Shown piece by piece: positions 15,186 to 24,514 of a DNA stretch of 64,000 nucleotides. The notes under the pieces were generated by a model. The model was not told where the DNA came from. It saw nothing but the letters and a program-made list of their open reading frames with translations, and did no database searches. The stretch's first letter is position 1, and every line of letters starts with the position of its first letter. A program made the translations under genes and the position numbers. The DNA comes from Agrobacterium tumefaciens (GTDB lineage: Bacteria; Pseudomonadota; Alphaproteobacteria; Rhizobiales; Rhizobiaceae): contig NZ_CP039891.1 of NCBI RefSeq assembly GCF_005221325.1, forward strand, positions 1-64,000. Direction: 5' to 3'.

Positions 15186-17102
15186 ATGACCCGTAAAGAC
15201 CGTCAGTTTCGCCCCGTCGCCGTTCCGGATGTCGAAGTCTCGGGATTCTGGGGCAAATGGCAGGATGCCGTCTGTGATTCTACTGCCGAGACGCTGCTCG
15301 ACCGCTGCGTGGCAGCCGGCATGATCCAGGCCATAGACGTCGACCAGCCAAGCCCCGGCATCGTCATCCCCATCCTCGATTGGGGCGGCACGACGCAGAT
15401 GTTCTGGGATTCCGATCTCGGCAAGTCGATTGAAACAATCGCCTATTCGCTTTACCGCAAGCCGAACGCACGTCTGGAAGCGAGAGCGGATGCGATTATC
15501 GATCTCTATGAGAAGCTACAGGACAAGGACGGTTATCTGAACGCCTGGTTCCAGCGTGTTCAGCCCGAACGGCGCTGGAAGAACCTGCGCGATCATCACG
15601 AACTTTACTGTGCCGGCCATTTGATCGAGGCGGCAGTCGCGTATTTTCAGGCCACGGGCAAGCCCAAGCTGCTCGATATCATGTGTCGCTATGCCGATTA
15701 CATGATCCAGGTCTTCGGCCATGAGCCGGGACAAATTCCGGGCTATGACGGCCATCAGGAAATCGAGTTGGCGCTGGTCAAACTTGCCCGCGTGACCGGA
15801 GAGAAAAAATACCTTGATCTGTCGAAGTTCTTTATCGACGAGCGCGGAACCGAGCCGCACTTCTTCACGGCAGAGGCTGAACGCGACGGACGTGATCTCA
15901 AGGACTATATCCAGAAGAGTTACGAATACGGCCAGGCCCATCTGCCCGTTCGCGATCAGAAGAAGGTGGTGGGCCACGCGGTGCGTGCCATGTACATGTA
16001 TTCCGCCATGGCCGATCTTGCGACCGAGTACAGGGACGACAGCCTGACGGACGCGCTGGAAGGGCTCTGGGACGATGTCGTCTGCAAGCAGATGTACATC
16101 ACAGGCGGCATCGGCCCGGCCGCCTCCAATGAGGGCTTTACGGACTATTACGACCTGCCGAACGATACGGCCTATGCCGAAACCTGTGCGTCGGTCGGGC
16201 TGGTCTTCTGGGCGAACCGCATGCTGGGCCGCGGGCCGGATCGCCGCTATGCCGACATCATGGAGCAGGCGCTCTACAATGGTGCCTTGCCCGGTCTGTC
16301 TATCGACGGCAAGACGTTCTTCTACGACAACCCGCTGGAATCGACCGGCCGGCATCATCGCTGGAAGTGGCACCATTGCCCCTGCTGCCCGCCGAATATC
16401 GCACGGCTTGTCACCTCTATCGGTTCCTACATGTATGCCGTGGCCGATGACGAGGTAGCGGTGCATCTTTACGGCGAGAGCACCCTTCGCTGCACGCTCG
16501 TCAATGGCGCCGATGTGTCGCTGCAGCAGACCACCAATTACCCGTGGGATGGTAGTATCGCATTCAACGCCGCACTCGCGGTGCCCGCGCACTTCGTCCT
16601 GTCGTTACGCATTCCGCATTGGGCTGAAGGCGCCACGCTCAGCGTCAATGGCGAGAGGCTGGATCTGTCTGAGATCACGGTCGACGGTTATGCCCGTATT
16701 GCGCGGGACTGGGCCGACGGGGACCAGGTGTCCCTGCTCCTGCCGCTGGCGTTGCGACCACAATATGCCAATCCCAAGGTGCGGCAAGATGTCGGCCGGG
16801 TGGCGCTGATGCGCGGGCCATTGGTCTATTGTGCGGAGGAAGTCGACAATGGTGGCGATCTTAACGCAATCGTCGTTCCGAAGGACCTGCCAGAGGCAAG
16901 AACCGAGATATTGGCGGACCTGAACGGTGCGGTCGCCGTCAACCTCGCCGTGGAGCGGGAGGGCACAACCTCCTGGGGTAGCTCGCTCTATCGCTCCGCG
17001 CCGGCGCAGCGCAGCTCAGCCGACTTACGTCTCGTGCCCTATCATCTGTGGGACAATCGTGCGCCCGGAAGCATGCTCGTCTGGCTTCAGGCAGAAAAAT
17101 AG
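15186..17102 (+). CDS. GH127 beta-L-arabinofuranosidase (DUF1680)
   Basis: A glycoside hydrolase of 638 residues. The longer frame to 15054 overlaps the permease and is rejected; the ATG at 15186 fits the operon. The family signature is present: a Glu in DTAYAETCASVGLVFWANRML (about 333-353) and the zinc-cysteine cluster WHHCPCCPPNIARL (about 397-410). In characterised GH127 enzymes these supply the Zn ligands and the nucleophilic Cys. The enzyme releases terminal beta-L-arabinofuranose. No signal peptide is seen, so it probably acts in the cytoplasm on imported arabinosides. Confidence 0.92.
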   Translation: MTRKDRQFRPVAVPDVEVSGFWGKWQDAVCDSTAETLLDRCVAAGMIQAIDVDQPSPGIVIPILDWGGTTQMFWDSDLGKSIETIAYSLYRKPNARLEARADAIIDLYEKLQDKDGYLNAWFQRVQPERRWKNLRDHHELYCAGHLIEAAVAYFQATGKPKLLDIMCRYADYMIQVFGHEPGQIPGYDGHQEIELALVKLARVTGEKKYLDLSKFFIDERGTEPHFFTAEAERDGRDLKDYIQKSYEYGQAHLPVRDQKKVVGHAVRAMYMYSAMADLATEYRDDSLTDALEGLWDDVVCKQMYITGGIGPAASNEGFTDYYDLPNDTAYAETCASVGLVFWANRMLGRGPDRRYADIMEQALYNGALPGLSIDGKTFFYDNPLESTGRHHRWKWHHCPCCPPNIARLVTSIGSYMYAVADDEVAVHLYGESTLRCTLVNGADVSLQQTTNYPWDGSIAFNAALAVPAHFVLSLRIPHWAEGATLSVNGERLDLSEITVDGYARIARDWADGDQVSLLLPLALRPQYANPKVRQDVGRVALMRGPLVYCAEEVDNGGDLNAIVVPKDLPEARTEILADLNGAVAVNLAVEREGTTSWGSSLYRSAPAQRSSADLRLVPYHLWDNRAPGSMLVWLQAEK

Positions 17103-17106
17103 GCGG

Positions 17107-18198
17107 ATGGATCACATGATGAACGGAACGTGGCCCACCAGCCTGACCCTGACGGATGTGCGCAAGAGCTATGGCAGCCTTGCGGTCATCCACGGCATCG
17201 ACCTGACAATTGGCGAAGGCGAATTCGTCGTCTTTGTCGGCCCTTCCGGATGCGGGAAATCGACGCTCCTGCGCATGATCGCAGGTCTGGAGGAAGTGAC
17301 AGATGGCGAGGTTGCGATCAAGGGGCGCGATGTCACCGACCTCGACCCATCGGAGCGTGGCATCGCCATGGTCTTCCAGTCCTATGCCCTATACCCACAC
17401 ATGACGGTTAGGGACAATCTGGCCTTTGGATTGAAAATGTCGCGAACCGACGCTGCGGAAATTGTCCGCCGCGTGGAACACGCCGCCGCTATTCTCAAGA
17501 TCGAGCCCCTGCTGGACCGGCGGCCAGGCCAGCTGTCCGGAGGTCAACGCCAGCGTGTCGCGATCGGTCGGGCGATCGTGCGCAAGCCCGACGTCTTCCT
17601 GTTCGACGAGCCTTTGTCCAATCTCGATGCGGAGCTGAGGGTCTCGATGCGCATCGAAATTGCCCGTCTTCACCGCGAACTCGGCAATACGATGATCTAT
17701 GTAACCCACGATCAGACCGAGGCCATGACGCTTGCCGATCGTATTGTCATCCTGCGTGATGGTCGGATCGAACAAGTGGGTTCGCCCCGGCAGGTCTATC
17801 AGGATCCTGAAAATACGTTTGTCGCCGGCTTCATAGGTTCGCCACGCATGAACCTCATCGAAGGGACATGGTCGCAAGGTGCCGTCTGGGTCGGCGAGAC
17901 GCCGGTGCCCGCGCCAGATTTAATAAGATCTCCCGGCGAGAATGCGCCTGTGACCTTCGGCATTCGTCCCGAGCACATTCTCATCGCGTCGGACGACCCC
18001 GCCGGCCTGCCCGCCGTTGTGGAATTCACTGAATATCTTGGCGGTACCTGCTACGTTTATTGTCGGCTGTCTGGAGGGCAGGCTGTCACAATCGAAAGCA
18101 AGAACGACGTGCAGCCTGCAAACGGCGACCGTTTGAGGCTCAATTTTCCGGCCGCGCGCAGTTTCCTTTTTGACAACGACGGGAGGCGTCTCCGTTGA
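17107..18198 (+). CDS. ABC transporter ATPase, MalK/UgpC type
   Basis: The ATPase of the sugar importer, 363 residues from the ATG at 17107; a second ATG at 17116 is an alternative. Walker A GPSGCGKST (about 42-50), Q-loop FQSYALYPHMT, signature LSGGQRQRVAIGRA (about 137-150), Walker B VFLFDEP and the switch His in VTHDQTEAMTLADR are all intact. The C-terminal TOBE/MalK-like domain (about 240-363) reads FGIRPEHIL. It is the last gene of the operon, only 4 bp after the GH127 stop. It completes one binding protein, two permeases and one ATPase. Confidence 0.95.
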   Translation: MDHMMNGTWPTSLTLTDVRKSYGSLAVIHGIDLTIGEGEFVVFVGPSGCGKSTLLRMIAGLEEVTDGEVAIKGRDVTDLDPSERGIAMVFQSYALYPHMTVRDNLAFGLKMSRTDAAEIVRRVEHAAAILKIEPLLDRRPGQLSGGQRQRVAIGRAIVRKPDVFLFDEPLSNLDAELRVSMRIEIARLHRELGNTMIYVTHDQTEAMTLADRIVILRDGRIEQVGSPRQVYQDPENTFVAGFIGSPRMNLIEGTWSQGAVWVGETPVPAPDLIRSPGENAPVTFGIRPEHILIASDDPAGLPAVVEFTEYLGGTCYVYCRLSGGQAVTIESKNDVQPANGDRLRLNFPAARSFLFDNDGRRLR

Positions 18199-18325
18199 TT
18201 TTTGAATCGTCGACTGTCTGAACTGGTGAATTCGGGCGCTCCCCAAGCGCGTGCCTCTTACCTACCTCAGCCAAACTGACCGGCGGCACTTCTTCGAAAG
18301 GGAGAAACCTGATCGCCGTCTCTAG
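18199..18325. other. Non-coding stretch after the arabinoside operon
   Basis: The first part of the 426-bp gap before the chemoreceptor gene. I see no gene and no strong terminator for the ABC operon. The rest of the gap holds a transposase scar (18326-18480) and the chemoreceptor terminator. Confidence 0.4.
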
Positions 18326-18480
18326 GAGATCGCAACGCTCGCGGCTTTGCGCGGCCGGCGTAGATCTGCGGACATTTGGGTCGAGGGCAGCCGATCTTTG
18401 CGGCCGATTGACGAACACCTGATGCCGCGGTCGACATTTATAGCAATGAAAGAAGAGGATCGGCTCGGGTTGGGGTCCAA
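18326..18480 (+). pseudogene. Fragment of a Tn3-family transposase
   Basis: An open stretch of about 50 codons reads EIATLAALRGRRRSADIWVE, then GSRSLRPIDEHLMPRSTFIA and MKEEDRLGLG. LR-x-R-x-RSxDIWVEGSR followed by LMP-x-x-TF is a recognisable conserved block of Tn3-family TnpA proteins. The frame starts right after a stop and loses similarity after about 18480. It is a scar of a Tn3-type transposon, possibly related to the miniature element at 10.5 kb. Family recognition is from memory. Confidence 0.55.
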
Positions 18481-18554
18481 GGCGATGCGCGCAGTGTGCC
18501 TGCCGGATGGGGCATTCACCCCATCACTTCAAAGGATGGTTGCTAGAGTGCCGG

Positions 18555-18594
18555 ACGAAGGGAGAGAAGCGGGACCGGTTGAAGCCGGCCCCGC
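18555..18594 (-). terminator. Hairpin terminator of the chemoreceptor gene
   Basis: On the minus strand GCGGGGCCGG-CTTCAA-CCGGTCCCGC forms a 10-bp stem with one mismatch, 31 bp past the chemoreceptor stop, followed by TTCTCTCCCTT. The pyrimidine tail is only moderately T-rich. The stem may also stop plus-strand transcripts, since TGTTTCCCTTT follows it there. Confidence 0.55.
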
Positions 18595-18624
18595 GTGTTT
18601 CCCTTTAAAGGCTGGGGATTTAAA

Positions 18625-20565
18625 TCAAAACTCTTCCCAGCTTTCAGCTGATGCAGCGGCGCTGCCGGCAAAACCGATAGCACCCGAAAGCTTGGCCACC
18701 ATGCGGCGCGCTGGCGATGCCAGAGGCCTGTGTTCAGCCTTTGCAGCGACCGGTCTGCCCGGTGCGACAAATCCTTCCGAGCCGACGCGGAAGCCTGAAA
18801 TGATCTCCCTCAGTCTCTGTACTTCGCTTGCAAGGTTTGCGCTGGCTGCCGTGGATTCCTCTACCATCGCTGCATTCTGCTGAGTCACCTGGTCCATCTG
18901 GTTCACCGCAGTATTGACCTCATGCAAACCAACCGACTGCTCCTTGGCGGAGGTCGCGATGGCATCCAGCTGGGTGTTGATGGTGACGACCTGCTCTTCG
19001 ATCACCTTCAACGCCAGACCGGTCTCCTGAACCAGTTTCACACCGGTGCTAACCTCTTCGCTGGAGTTGCGGATCAGTTCCTTGATCTCCTTGGCTGCCT
19101 GTGCAGACCGTTGCGCGAGTTCACGGACCTCCTGCGCTACAACCGCAAAGCCCTTACCTGCTTCACCGGCACGCGCTGCTTCCACGCCTGCATTCAGGGC
19201 AAGCAAATTGGTCTGAAACGCAATTTCGTCGATCACACCAATGATGTTAGAAATCTGATTGGAAGAGTGTTCGATGCGCTGCATCGCGATAACGGCATTA
19301 GATACAACCTCGCCAGAGCGGCTTGCCGATTTGTTGGCTTCGATTGCCACATGGCGGGCTTCCTGCGTGCGCTGGGAAGAGTTCGCGACATTGGTGGTGA
19401 TCTGATCCAATGCTGCAGCGGTTTCTTCCAGAGATGCTGCCTGCTGTTCCGTGCGCTTGGAAAGGTCTTCAGCGCTCTGGCTTATTTCGCGCGCGCCACT
19501 GTCGATAGAACCGGTGGCCTGGGAAACAGACCGCAAGCTACCGGCAAGTTGGCTGACGGCAGCGTTGAAGTCAGACCGCAGCGTTTCGAAGTCACTGGCG
19601 AAAGGTTCGGTCAGACGGTAGGTCAGGTCACCGCTGGAGAGATGCTTCAAGCCTTCGCCAAGCCCGGAAGTCGCCTGTGCCATCTGTTGTGCGCGTTGAC
19701 GATCAGCCTCGGCCACGCGGGCACGTTCTGCTTCACTGGCGCTGCGACCAGACGCTGCCTCTTGCTCAAGCTGCAATGCACGCAAGCCGTTCTCCTTGAA
19801 GATCTGCACGGCTTTCGCCATTGTACCGACTTCGTCACGACGATCCGTGCCCTCGACGGTGGCAGTAAAGTCGCCATTGGCAAGCACACCCATGGTGTTG
19901 ACCATATTCAGGATAGGCTTCACCAGCCAGGCGCGGATTGCAACGAAGCCGAGGAGCAGTACAGCGAGCAGACCCAAAACGACCGCGCTCAAAGTGACGA
20001 CGAAGGTTTGATGCGAAGCGTTAGTCAGGTCACTGCTTTGTTTATCTGAAGAATCCACAATAGCATTCGTGAGCTCAGTGAAACGGAGCGAAATTGTCGA
20101 GAAGCTCTGCTCACACTGGAGAGCGGCTTGCTGTGAAGCGGCAACACCCTGATCGCTCGTTGCTGCTAGGCCAGCGGCGATGGTCGGTCCGCAAACATCC
20201 TTGAAGACATTTAGCACATCGGCCTTGATAACGGGCAGTTCAGATTTCTCCGGAAGCGATGCTATCGCCGTGTCCATGGACTTGACGAAACTAGCTTCGG
20301 CGTCTTTTAGGTTCTTCTGGGCAGTGGCGTTGTGTTCCGGCGTTCGTGACAACAACAGTTCGGCGACCGAGGCGCGAAATGCTTGCAGGGCACGGTTGGA
20401 GCGGGCCATGTAAAGTGCCGCTTTTGATTCACTCCCCAGCAATTCGTTGTAGCTTGCGTCAATCCTCTTGATCTGCTGCCCTGAATAGAATGCCATACCC
20501 AGAGAGAATAGGCCAAATGCGGCCATGATGATGAGGAATTTTCCGATAATAGAAATATGCTTCAC
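18625..20565 (-). CDS. Methyl-accepting chemotaxis protein
   Basis: A chemoreceptor of 646 residues. TM1 (about 8-28) and TM2 (about 190-213) flank a periplasmic four-helix-bundle sensor domain of about 160 residues. HAMP follows ([21 protein letters not shown], with a second HAMP-like stretch near 305-330). The signalling hairpin tip is [42 protein letters not shown]. The C-terminus ends WEEF, resembling the W-x-x-F tether for CheR and CheB. The ligand is unknown. Nearness to the arabinoside operon could mean sugar taxis, but the gene is on the other strand. Confidence 0.95.
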   Translation of the reverse strand: MKHISIIGKFLIIMAAFGLFSLGMAFYSGQQIKRIDASYNELLGSESKAALYMARSNRALQAFRASVAELLLSRTPEHNATAQKNLKDAEASFVKSMDTAIASLPEKSELPVIKADVLNVFKDVCGPTIAAGLAATSDQGVAASQQAALQCEQSFSTISLRFTELTNAIVDSSDKQSSDLTNASHQTFVVTLSAVVLGLLAVLLLGFVAIRAWLVKPILNMVNTMGVLANGDFTATVEGTDRRDEVGTMAKAVQIFKENGLRALQLEQEAASGRSASEAERARVAEADRQRAQQMAQATSGLGEGLKHLSSGDLTYRLTEPFASDFETLRSDFNAAVSQLAGSLRSVSQATGSIDSGAREISQSAEDLSKRTEQQAASLEETAAALDQITTNVANSSQRTQEARHVAIEANKSASRSGEVVSNAVIAMQRIEHSSNQISNIIGVIDEIAFQTNLLALNAGVEAARAGEAGKGFAVVAQEVRELAQRSAQAAKEIKELIRNSSEEVSTGVKLVQETGLALKVIEEQVVTINTQLDAIATSAKEQSVGLHEVNTAVNQMDQVTQQNAAMVEESTAASANLASEVQRLREIISGFRVGSEGFVAPGRPVAAKAEHRPLASPARRMVAKLSGAIGFAGSAAASAESWEEF

Positions 20566-21138
20566 GTGCCACTCCGAGGATTTTAGTTTTGATCCTACGT
20601 CGCCGAAAGCAAATCATTTACTGGGCAGACTTTCCAAAATGCAGTCACTGCGCACAGCATTATTGCGCCAGCATCACTGAATTCTTGTGTGTTTTAATTA
20701 AAGCAATTATCAATTTATAATATATTAATGCGATTTCTTAATCATGTATATTTGTACAAGTTGGATTGACTCTCCCTCGCGGCGACGCGCGGAAACGATC
20801 ATAAACTCTCCAAACCTGATTATTTTATCGAGACATTCATAATGCAAAAAGCTCGCAATGCTCGAAGCCCTGCCGGCCGGTGATGTGTCTGTACAGTCGG
20901 TTCGCAAAATATCAAGGGTAAGAACCCGCACGCTGCGGCAGGCTCGCATGTCATTCCAACGAACGCTCGATTCTGTTGGATCGTCGCTAGCGGATCAATT
21001 GCGTAAGACAGCGATGTTGAGTGCTGAGATCCCTTTTTTTGCTGGGCTCCCAAAATGCTAATTCTTTTGCGACGGCATTTCGAACATGGACTGGGACAAC
21101 TCCAATCAATGATCCGGTTTCGCTTTCTGGCGGGAAAC
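20566..21138. other. 573-bp intergenic region between chemoreceptor and chrA
   Basis: The part next to the chemoreceptor gene (20640-20760) is very AT-rich (ATTTATAATATATTAATG) and probably holds its promoter. From about 20820 to 21060 the sequence is GC-richer and has no supported gene. It could be decayed coding DNA. TGTACAG at 20890 and TGTCATTC at 20949 resemble TniABQ-type ends but lack matching partners or target duplications. Confidence 0.35.
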
Positions 21139-22356
21139 TCAATTGATGAGCGCCAAACCCACGCCGCCAACCGCAGCCACAACGACAACGAGCCACGGCG
21201 GAAGCTTCCACGACATCAGAAGCACAAAGCACAAGAGGACCAGCGTGAAATCACGCATGTTGCCGATAGCGCTGGTGAATACTGGCGAATAGAGGGCAGC
21301 GCCGAGGATACCGACAACCGCGGCGTTTGCACCTTGCATAAGTGACTGCGCTGTCGCCATCGAACGAAACCGGTCCCAAAAGGGCAGTACGCCGATGAGA
21401 AGCAGAAATCCGGGCAGGAAGACGGACAGCAGCGCGATGGCTGCACCCACTATGCCATTCGGCGACGGTCCGAGGACAGCGCCGAGATAGGCCGCAAAGG
21501 TGAACAGCGGCCCAGGGACCGCCTGTGCGGCGCCATAGCCCGCGAGAAACGCATCGGGGGATACCCAGCCAGGTTGCACGACTTCGGTCTCGAGAAGAGG
21601 CAGGACCACATGTCCTCCGCCGAACACGAGTGAACCGGCGCGGTAGAAGCTATCAGCGACAGCGAATGCCTGGTCGTATTTCGCAATCAGGGGCAGAACC
21701 ACAAGCAGTCCGAAAAATGCGACGAGTGCCGATACAGCGCCTCGTCGGGTGACTGGCACTGTGACGTGTCCGCTCACGGGTGTGCCAGTGCCACGACCGA
21801 GCAGAAGTCCCGCGACTGCGCCAATCAGGATCGCCCCCACCATACCGAAGGCTCCGGGCATGAATGCCAGAATGGCCACGGCCGCGACAGCAATGACCGC
21901 GCGCTCCTTGTCGGGGCAAAGGTTTCTTGCCATACCCCAGACGGCCTGCGCCACGATGGCAACCGCCACGATCTTCAGGCCATGCAGCGCGCCCGTGCCG
22001 ACCGGCCCCGAAATGCTTGCAGCAGACATGGCAAATGCCATGAGGATCAAAGCCGATGGTAAAGTGAAGGCCGTGAACGCGGCGAGCGCGCCCAACCAGC
22101 CCGCCCTCATCATCCCAAGCGCAAAACCCACCTGACTGGATGCTGGACCCGGCAAGAATTGGCAAAGGGCGACCAGATCGGCATAGGCGTGATCGGAAAG
22201 CCAAGCGCGTCGGTTCACGAGTTCTTCCCGGAAGTATCCAAGATGGGCAATGGGTCCACCGAATGATGTGAGGCCGAGCTTCAGGAACGTGCGAAAGACT
22301 TCTGCGGGCGTGCCGGCAGGCGTTTGAATCTGGGTCGTGCTCGTGCTGTCTGTCAT
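21139..22356 (-). CDS. chrA: ChrA chromate efflux transporter
   Basis: A two-domain (long-chain) CHR transporter of 405 residues starting at the ATG at 22356. Both repeats carry the family motifs. FLKLGLTSFGGPIAHLGYFREELVNRRAWLSD and LCQFLPGPASSQVGFALGMMRAGWLGA lie in the first half. AGSLVFGGGHVVLPLLETEVV and GYGAAQAVPGPLFTFAAYLGA lie in the second. About ten membrane segments are expected. It exports chromate, a sulfate analogue. The start overlaps the PadR-type regulator stop by 4 bp (ATGA), so the two are coupled and probably regulated together. Sulfur-related genes follow. Confidence 0.93.
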   Translation of the reverse strand: MTDSTSTTQIQTPAGTPAEVFRTFLKLGLTSFGGPIAHLGYFREELVNRRAWLSDHAYADLVALCQFLPGPASSQVGFALGMMRAGWLGALAAFTAFTLPSALILMAFAMSAASISGPVGTGALHGLKIVAVAIVAQAVWGMARNLCPDKERAVIAVAAVAILAFMPGAFGMVGAILIGAVAGLLLGRGTGTPVSGHVTVPVTRRGAVSALVAFFGLLVVLPLIAKYDQAFAVADSFYRAGSLVFGGGHVVLPLLETEVVQPGWVSPDAFLAGYGAAQAVPGPLFTFAAYLGAVLGPSPNGIVGAAIALLSVFLPGFLLLIGVLPFWDRFRSMATAQSLMQGANAAVVGILGAALYSPVFTSAIGNMRDFTLVLLCFVLLMSWKLPPWLVVVVAAVGGVGLALIN

Positions 22357-22667
22357 TCTGTTCCTGCCTCGCCCTTGAGTTCTCTCAGTTGGATCCTGGC
22401 AACCGCCAGGCCTTCGCGTCCAAGATCTGTGATCACGTAGAATTTGCGTGATGTGCGCCCATCGCGCTCGGTCCTGCTGAAGAGGTAGCCATCCCGCTCC
22501 ATCTTCGACAGCATCGGATAGAGCGTCCCCGGTGAAAGCCGATAGCCATGACGTGCGAGCTCGTCGATCATCCATTGCCCATACACGGGGTGGTGGGCTG
22601 CGTGGTGCAGGATATGCAGCCGAACCAAGCCAGAGAGCAAATCATGATGGTCCATACGGGTTGACAT
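22353..22667 (-). CDS. PadR-family transcriptional regulator
   Basis: A winged-helix regulator of about 104 residues. The PadR core is SGLVRLHILHHAAHHPVYGQWMIDELARHGYRLSPGTLYPMLSKMERDGYLFS. I use the ATG at 22667 rather than 22709 because a TTATCG-N5-CGATAA palindrome (22688-22704) would otherwise fall in the first codons, and PadR proteins begin close to this core. It is coupled to chrA by a 4-bp overlap and probably controls chromate export and itself. The effector is unknown. Confidence 0.85.
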   Translation of the reverse strand: MSTRMDHHDLLSGLVRLHILHHAAHHPVYGQWMIDELARHGYRLSPGTLYPMLSKMERDGYLFSRTERDGRTSRKFYVITDLGREGLAVARIQLRELKGEAGTE

Positions 22668-22687
22668 GGAGGCACCGTCCGATTTCG

Positions 22688-22704
22688 TTATCGATATCCG
22701 ATAA
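22688..22704. promoter_or_regulatory. Palindrome upstream of the PadR gene
   Basis: TTATCG-ATATC-CGATAA, a 6-5-6 inverted repeat about 20 bp upstream of the proposed PadR start. It is placed as an autoregulatory operator would be. No experimental analogue is known to me. Confidence 0.4.
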
Positions 22705-22819
22705 AGCATCCTCTAGTTTTGAGGTCAACATCTGTGTTCGCGGTCGATCAAAAATGAAGAGCTTACGCGTGCCGCTTGTCAGAGACTGCAACAGCTTGAT
22801 CCGCCAATTGGAGAAGACC

Positions 22820-23584
22820 ATGGACTATGCTCCGCTCATCAGCACCGTCGACCTTCCAAAACTGACGCCGCTTCGACTGCTGTACGTACCTGCCGGTGAT
22901 GAGAGACCGGACGGGTTGATATGCGTGCCGATCGAAGCCTGGATCGATGTCGCGAAGCGTAGCCAGACCGGGTTCGACGATCTTGTCTTTTGGCAGAGTG
23001 AGATCGAGGCGCTCGGCGTTGGACACGATGCTGTGACGGTCGTCCTGGACGATGGACGGATGACGGAGGCATCCAGGGTCTGGTTCATTCTCCAGTATTT
23101 TGGGCTGCCCGTGTCGGTCCTCAATGGCGGCTTACCTTCGCTAAACCATTTGCCGATGCAGGCTCCCCGCGGCGCCACCCCGCTTCAGCTTAGTCCGGGC
23201 GCAGGTCGCGTGGGATTGAAGGACAAATTGGTTCTGAGAGATGAACTGGAAAACGTCCAGGTATTTGATGCGCGAGCGGGAGCTGAATTTCGCGGTGAAG
23301 ATCTGAAGGGCAATTCACGAGGCGGGCATCTACCCGGCGCAATGAACCTTTCGCATGATTCTCTTTTGGATGGCCGTCATCTGCGCGACGCCCATGAGAT
23401 CGAAAGCATGTTGGATGCTGCCGGTCTGAGCCATGATCTACCGATCGTCAGCCATTGTAATGGCGGCGGTCGGGCGGCCCTCGCGGCAGTAGTTGCGGGC
23501 CGTGAGGATGTGCATGCCTACTATCTCAGTTTTGCCGATTGGGCTGCAGATGAGAGCTGCGTGATCAGCATGGTCCCGAATTAG
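22820..23584 (+). CDS. Rhodanese-type sulfurtransferase
   Basis: A tandem-rhodanese protein of about 254 residues. The start is the ATG at 22820, with GGAG 6 bp upstream; longer frames overlap the divergent regulator. The N-terminal domain is inactive-looking. The C-terminal domain has QVFDARAGAEFRGED (about 150-164), GHLPGAMNLSH, and the active loop SHCNGGGRA with the catalytic Cys in a C-x-x-G-x-R context (about 213-221). It would transfer sulfane sulfur from thiosulfate or mercaptopyruvate to an acceptor. It is divergent from chrA and sits in a sulfate/sulfite transport neighbourhood. Confidence 0.85.
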   Translation: MDYAPLISTVDLPKLTPLRLLYVPAGDERPDGLICVPIEAWIDVAKRSQTGFDDLVFWQSEIEALGVGHDAVTVVLDDGRMTEASRVWFILQYFGLPVSVLNGGLPSLNHLPMQAPRGATPLQLSPGAGRVGLKDKLVLRDELENVQVFDARAGAEFRGEDLKGNSRGGHLPGAMNLSHDSLLDGRHLRDAHEIESMLDAAGLSHDLPIVSHCNGGGRAALAAVVAGREDVHAYYLSFADWAADESCVISMVPN

Positions 23585-23743
23585 CCATTTCCAATGAGGC
23601 TCACTTTGAACTCATTATGGATTGCGCGTCACGGAGAAGTTTTGATTGCAGGGCCACTGGTTCGGCTCCGTGCTGTACGTGATCTTCGATCTCGCATTTT
23701 ATGGAACGCTTGTGGAAATTGAGATGAGCAGCTACCGGTCGAG

Positions 23744-24514
23744 CTAGAAGAGGAGTTTGAGCCCCGACGCCAGTAACAGAGCAGAAAGAATGCTCCTGAG
23801 CCAACGGTCTGAAAGGTATCTGCTTCCAACCAAGGCACCGATCGAACCTCCTGCTGCAACCGCCATCAGCCACATTGGCATGGACTTCGGAAATTGGTCC
23901 CAGTAAGCGCATGCCCCAAGCAAAGCTGCGGCCGAGTTCATAAGATTGTAAACCGCCGTGGTCGAGGCAGTCTGGTGGGCCGTTCCCCAATTCATGGCCA
24001 GGATTACCGGCGCGAGAAATACTCCACCGCCAGTTCCGGTGGTCCCGGAAACGAAACCGATAATCGCCCCGGTCAGCAGGGCAGCCCAAAACGGCGGCGC
24101 TGTAGGTGTCTCAACTGTCGCCGAATTCGCTTGAAACGCTAACCTTGCCATCTGAAGCGCAGAAAAGATGAGGACGATCCCGACGATCGGATAGTAAATC
24201 CGTTCCGGCAGATGGACTGCACCGCCGATCATCGAGCCGGGAAAGCCGAGAATGGCGAATGGATAGACGTTTCGCCAGGAAAGGCGGCCTCGCCTCAGAA
24301 AGTGAAGCGTGCCAATGGCCGCCACCATCAGGTTGAGTGCAAGGGCGGTCGTCTTCATAACTGGCGGCGCCAGACCAACCAATGCCATTGCTGCAATATA
24401 TCCTGATGCTCCGGCCTGTCCGACCGCGGCGTAGACGAGAGCAATAACCAGAAACGCGACGCCCAGCCAGACCGCTTGAAAGTCCAATTCTACCAATGCT
24501 CCCGTTACGCTCAA
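23744..24514 (-). CDS. TauE/SafE-family sulfite/sulfonate exporter
   Basis: A membrane protein of 256 residues of the TauE/SafE (formerly DUF81) family, with about eight membrane segments. Typical blocks are the AAVGQAGASGYIAAMALVGLAPPVMKTTALALN repeat and its second copy GFVSGTTGTGGGVFLAPVILAMNWGTAHQTASTTAVYNLMNS. It is coupled to the SulP gene by a 4-bp overlap. The pair may handle sulfate import and sulfite or other sulfur anion export. The substrate is inferred from family and context. Confidence 0.85.
   Translation of the reverse strand: MSVTGALVELDFQAVWLGVAFLVIALVYAAVGQAGASGYIAAMALVGLAPPVMKTTALALNLMVAAIGTLHFLRRGRLSWRNVYPFAILGFPGSMIGGAVHLPERIYYPIVGIVLIFSALQMARLAFQANSATVETPTAPPFWAALLTGAIIGFVSGTTGTGGGVFLAPVILAMNWGTAHQTASTTAVYNLMNSAAALLGACAYWDQFPKSMPMWLMAVAAGGSIGALVGSRYLSDRWLRSILSALLLASGLKLLF

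Noticed and set aside
15516..16592. 358-codon minus-strand open frame inside the GH127 gene
   Set aside because: Antisense shadow of a high-GC gene with a full family match on the other strand.
18922..20049. 375-codon plus-strand open frame opposite the chemoreceptor gene
   Set aside because: Antisense shadow; the chemoreceptor signalling domain on the minus strand is unmistakable.
20890..20960. TGTACAGTCGG (20890) and TGTCATTC (20949) as the left end of the TniABQ transposon
   Set aside because: They resemble TGT-start ends but do not match the 39480 end beyond about eight bases, and no 5-bp target duplication joins either to the right flank (ATTTG).
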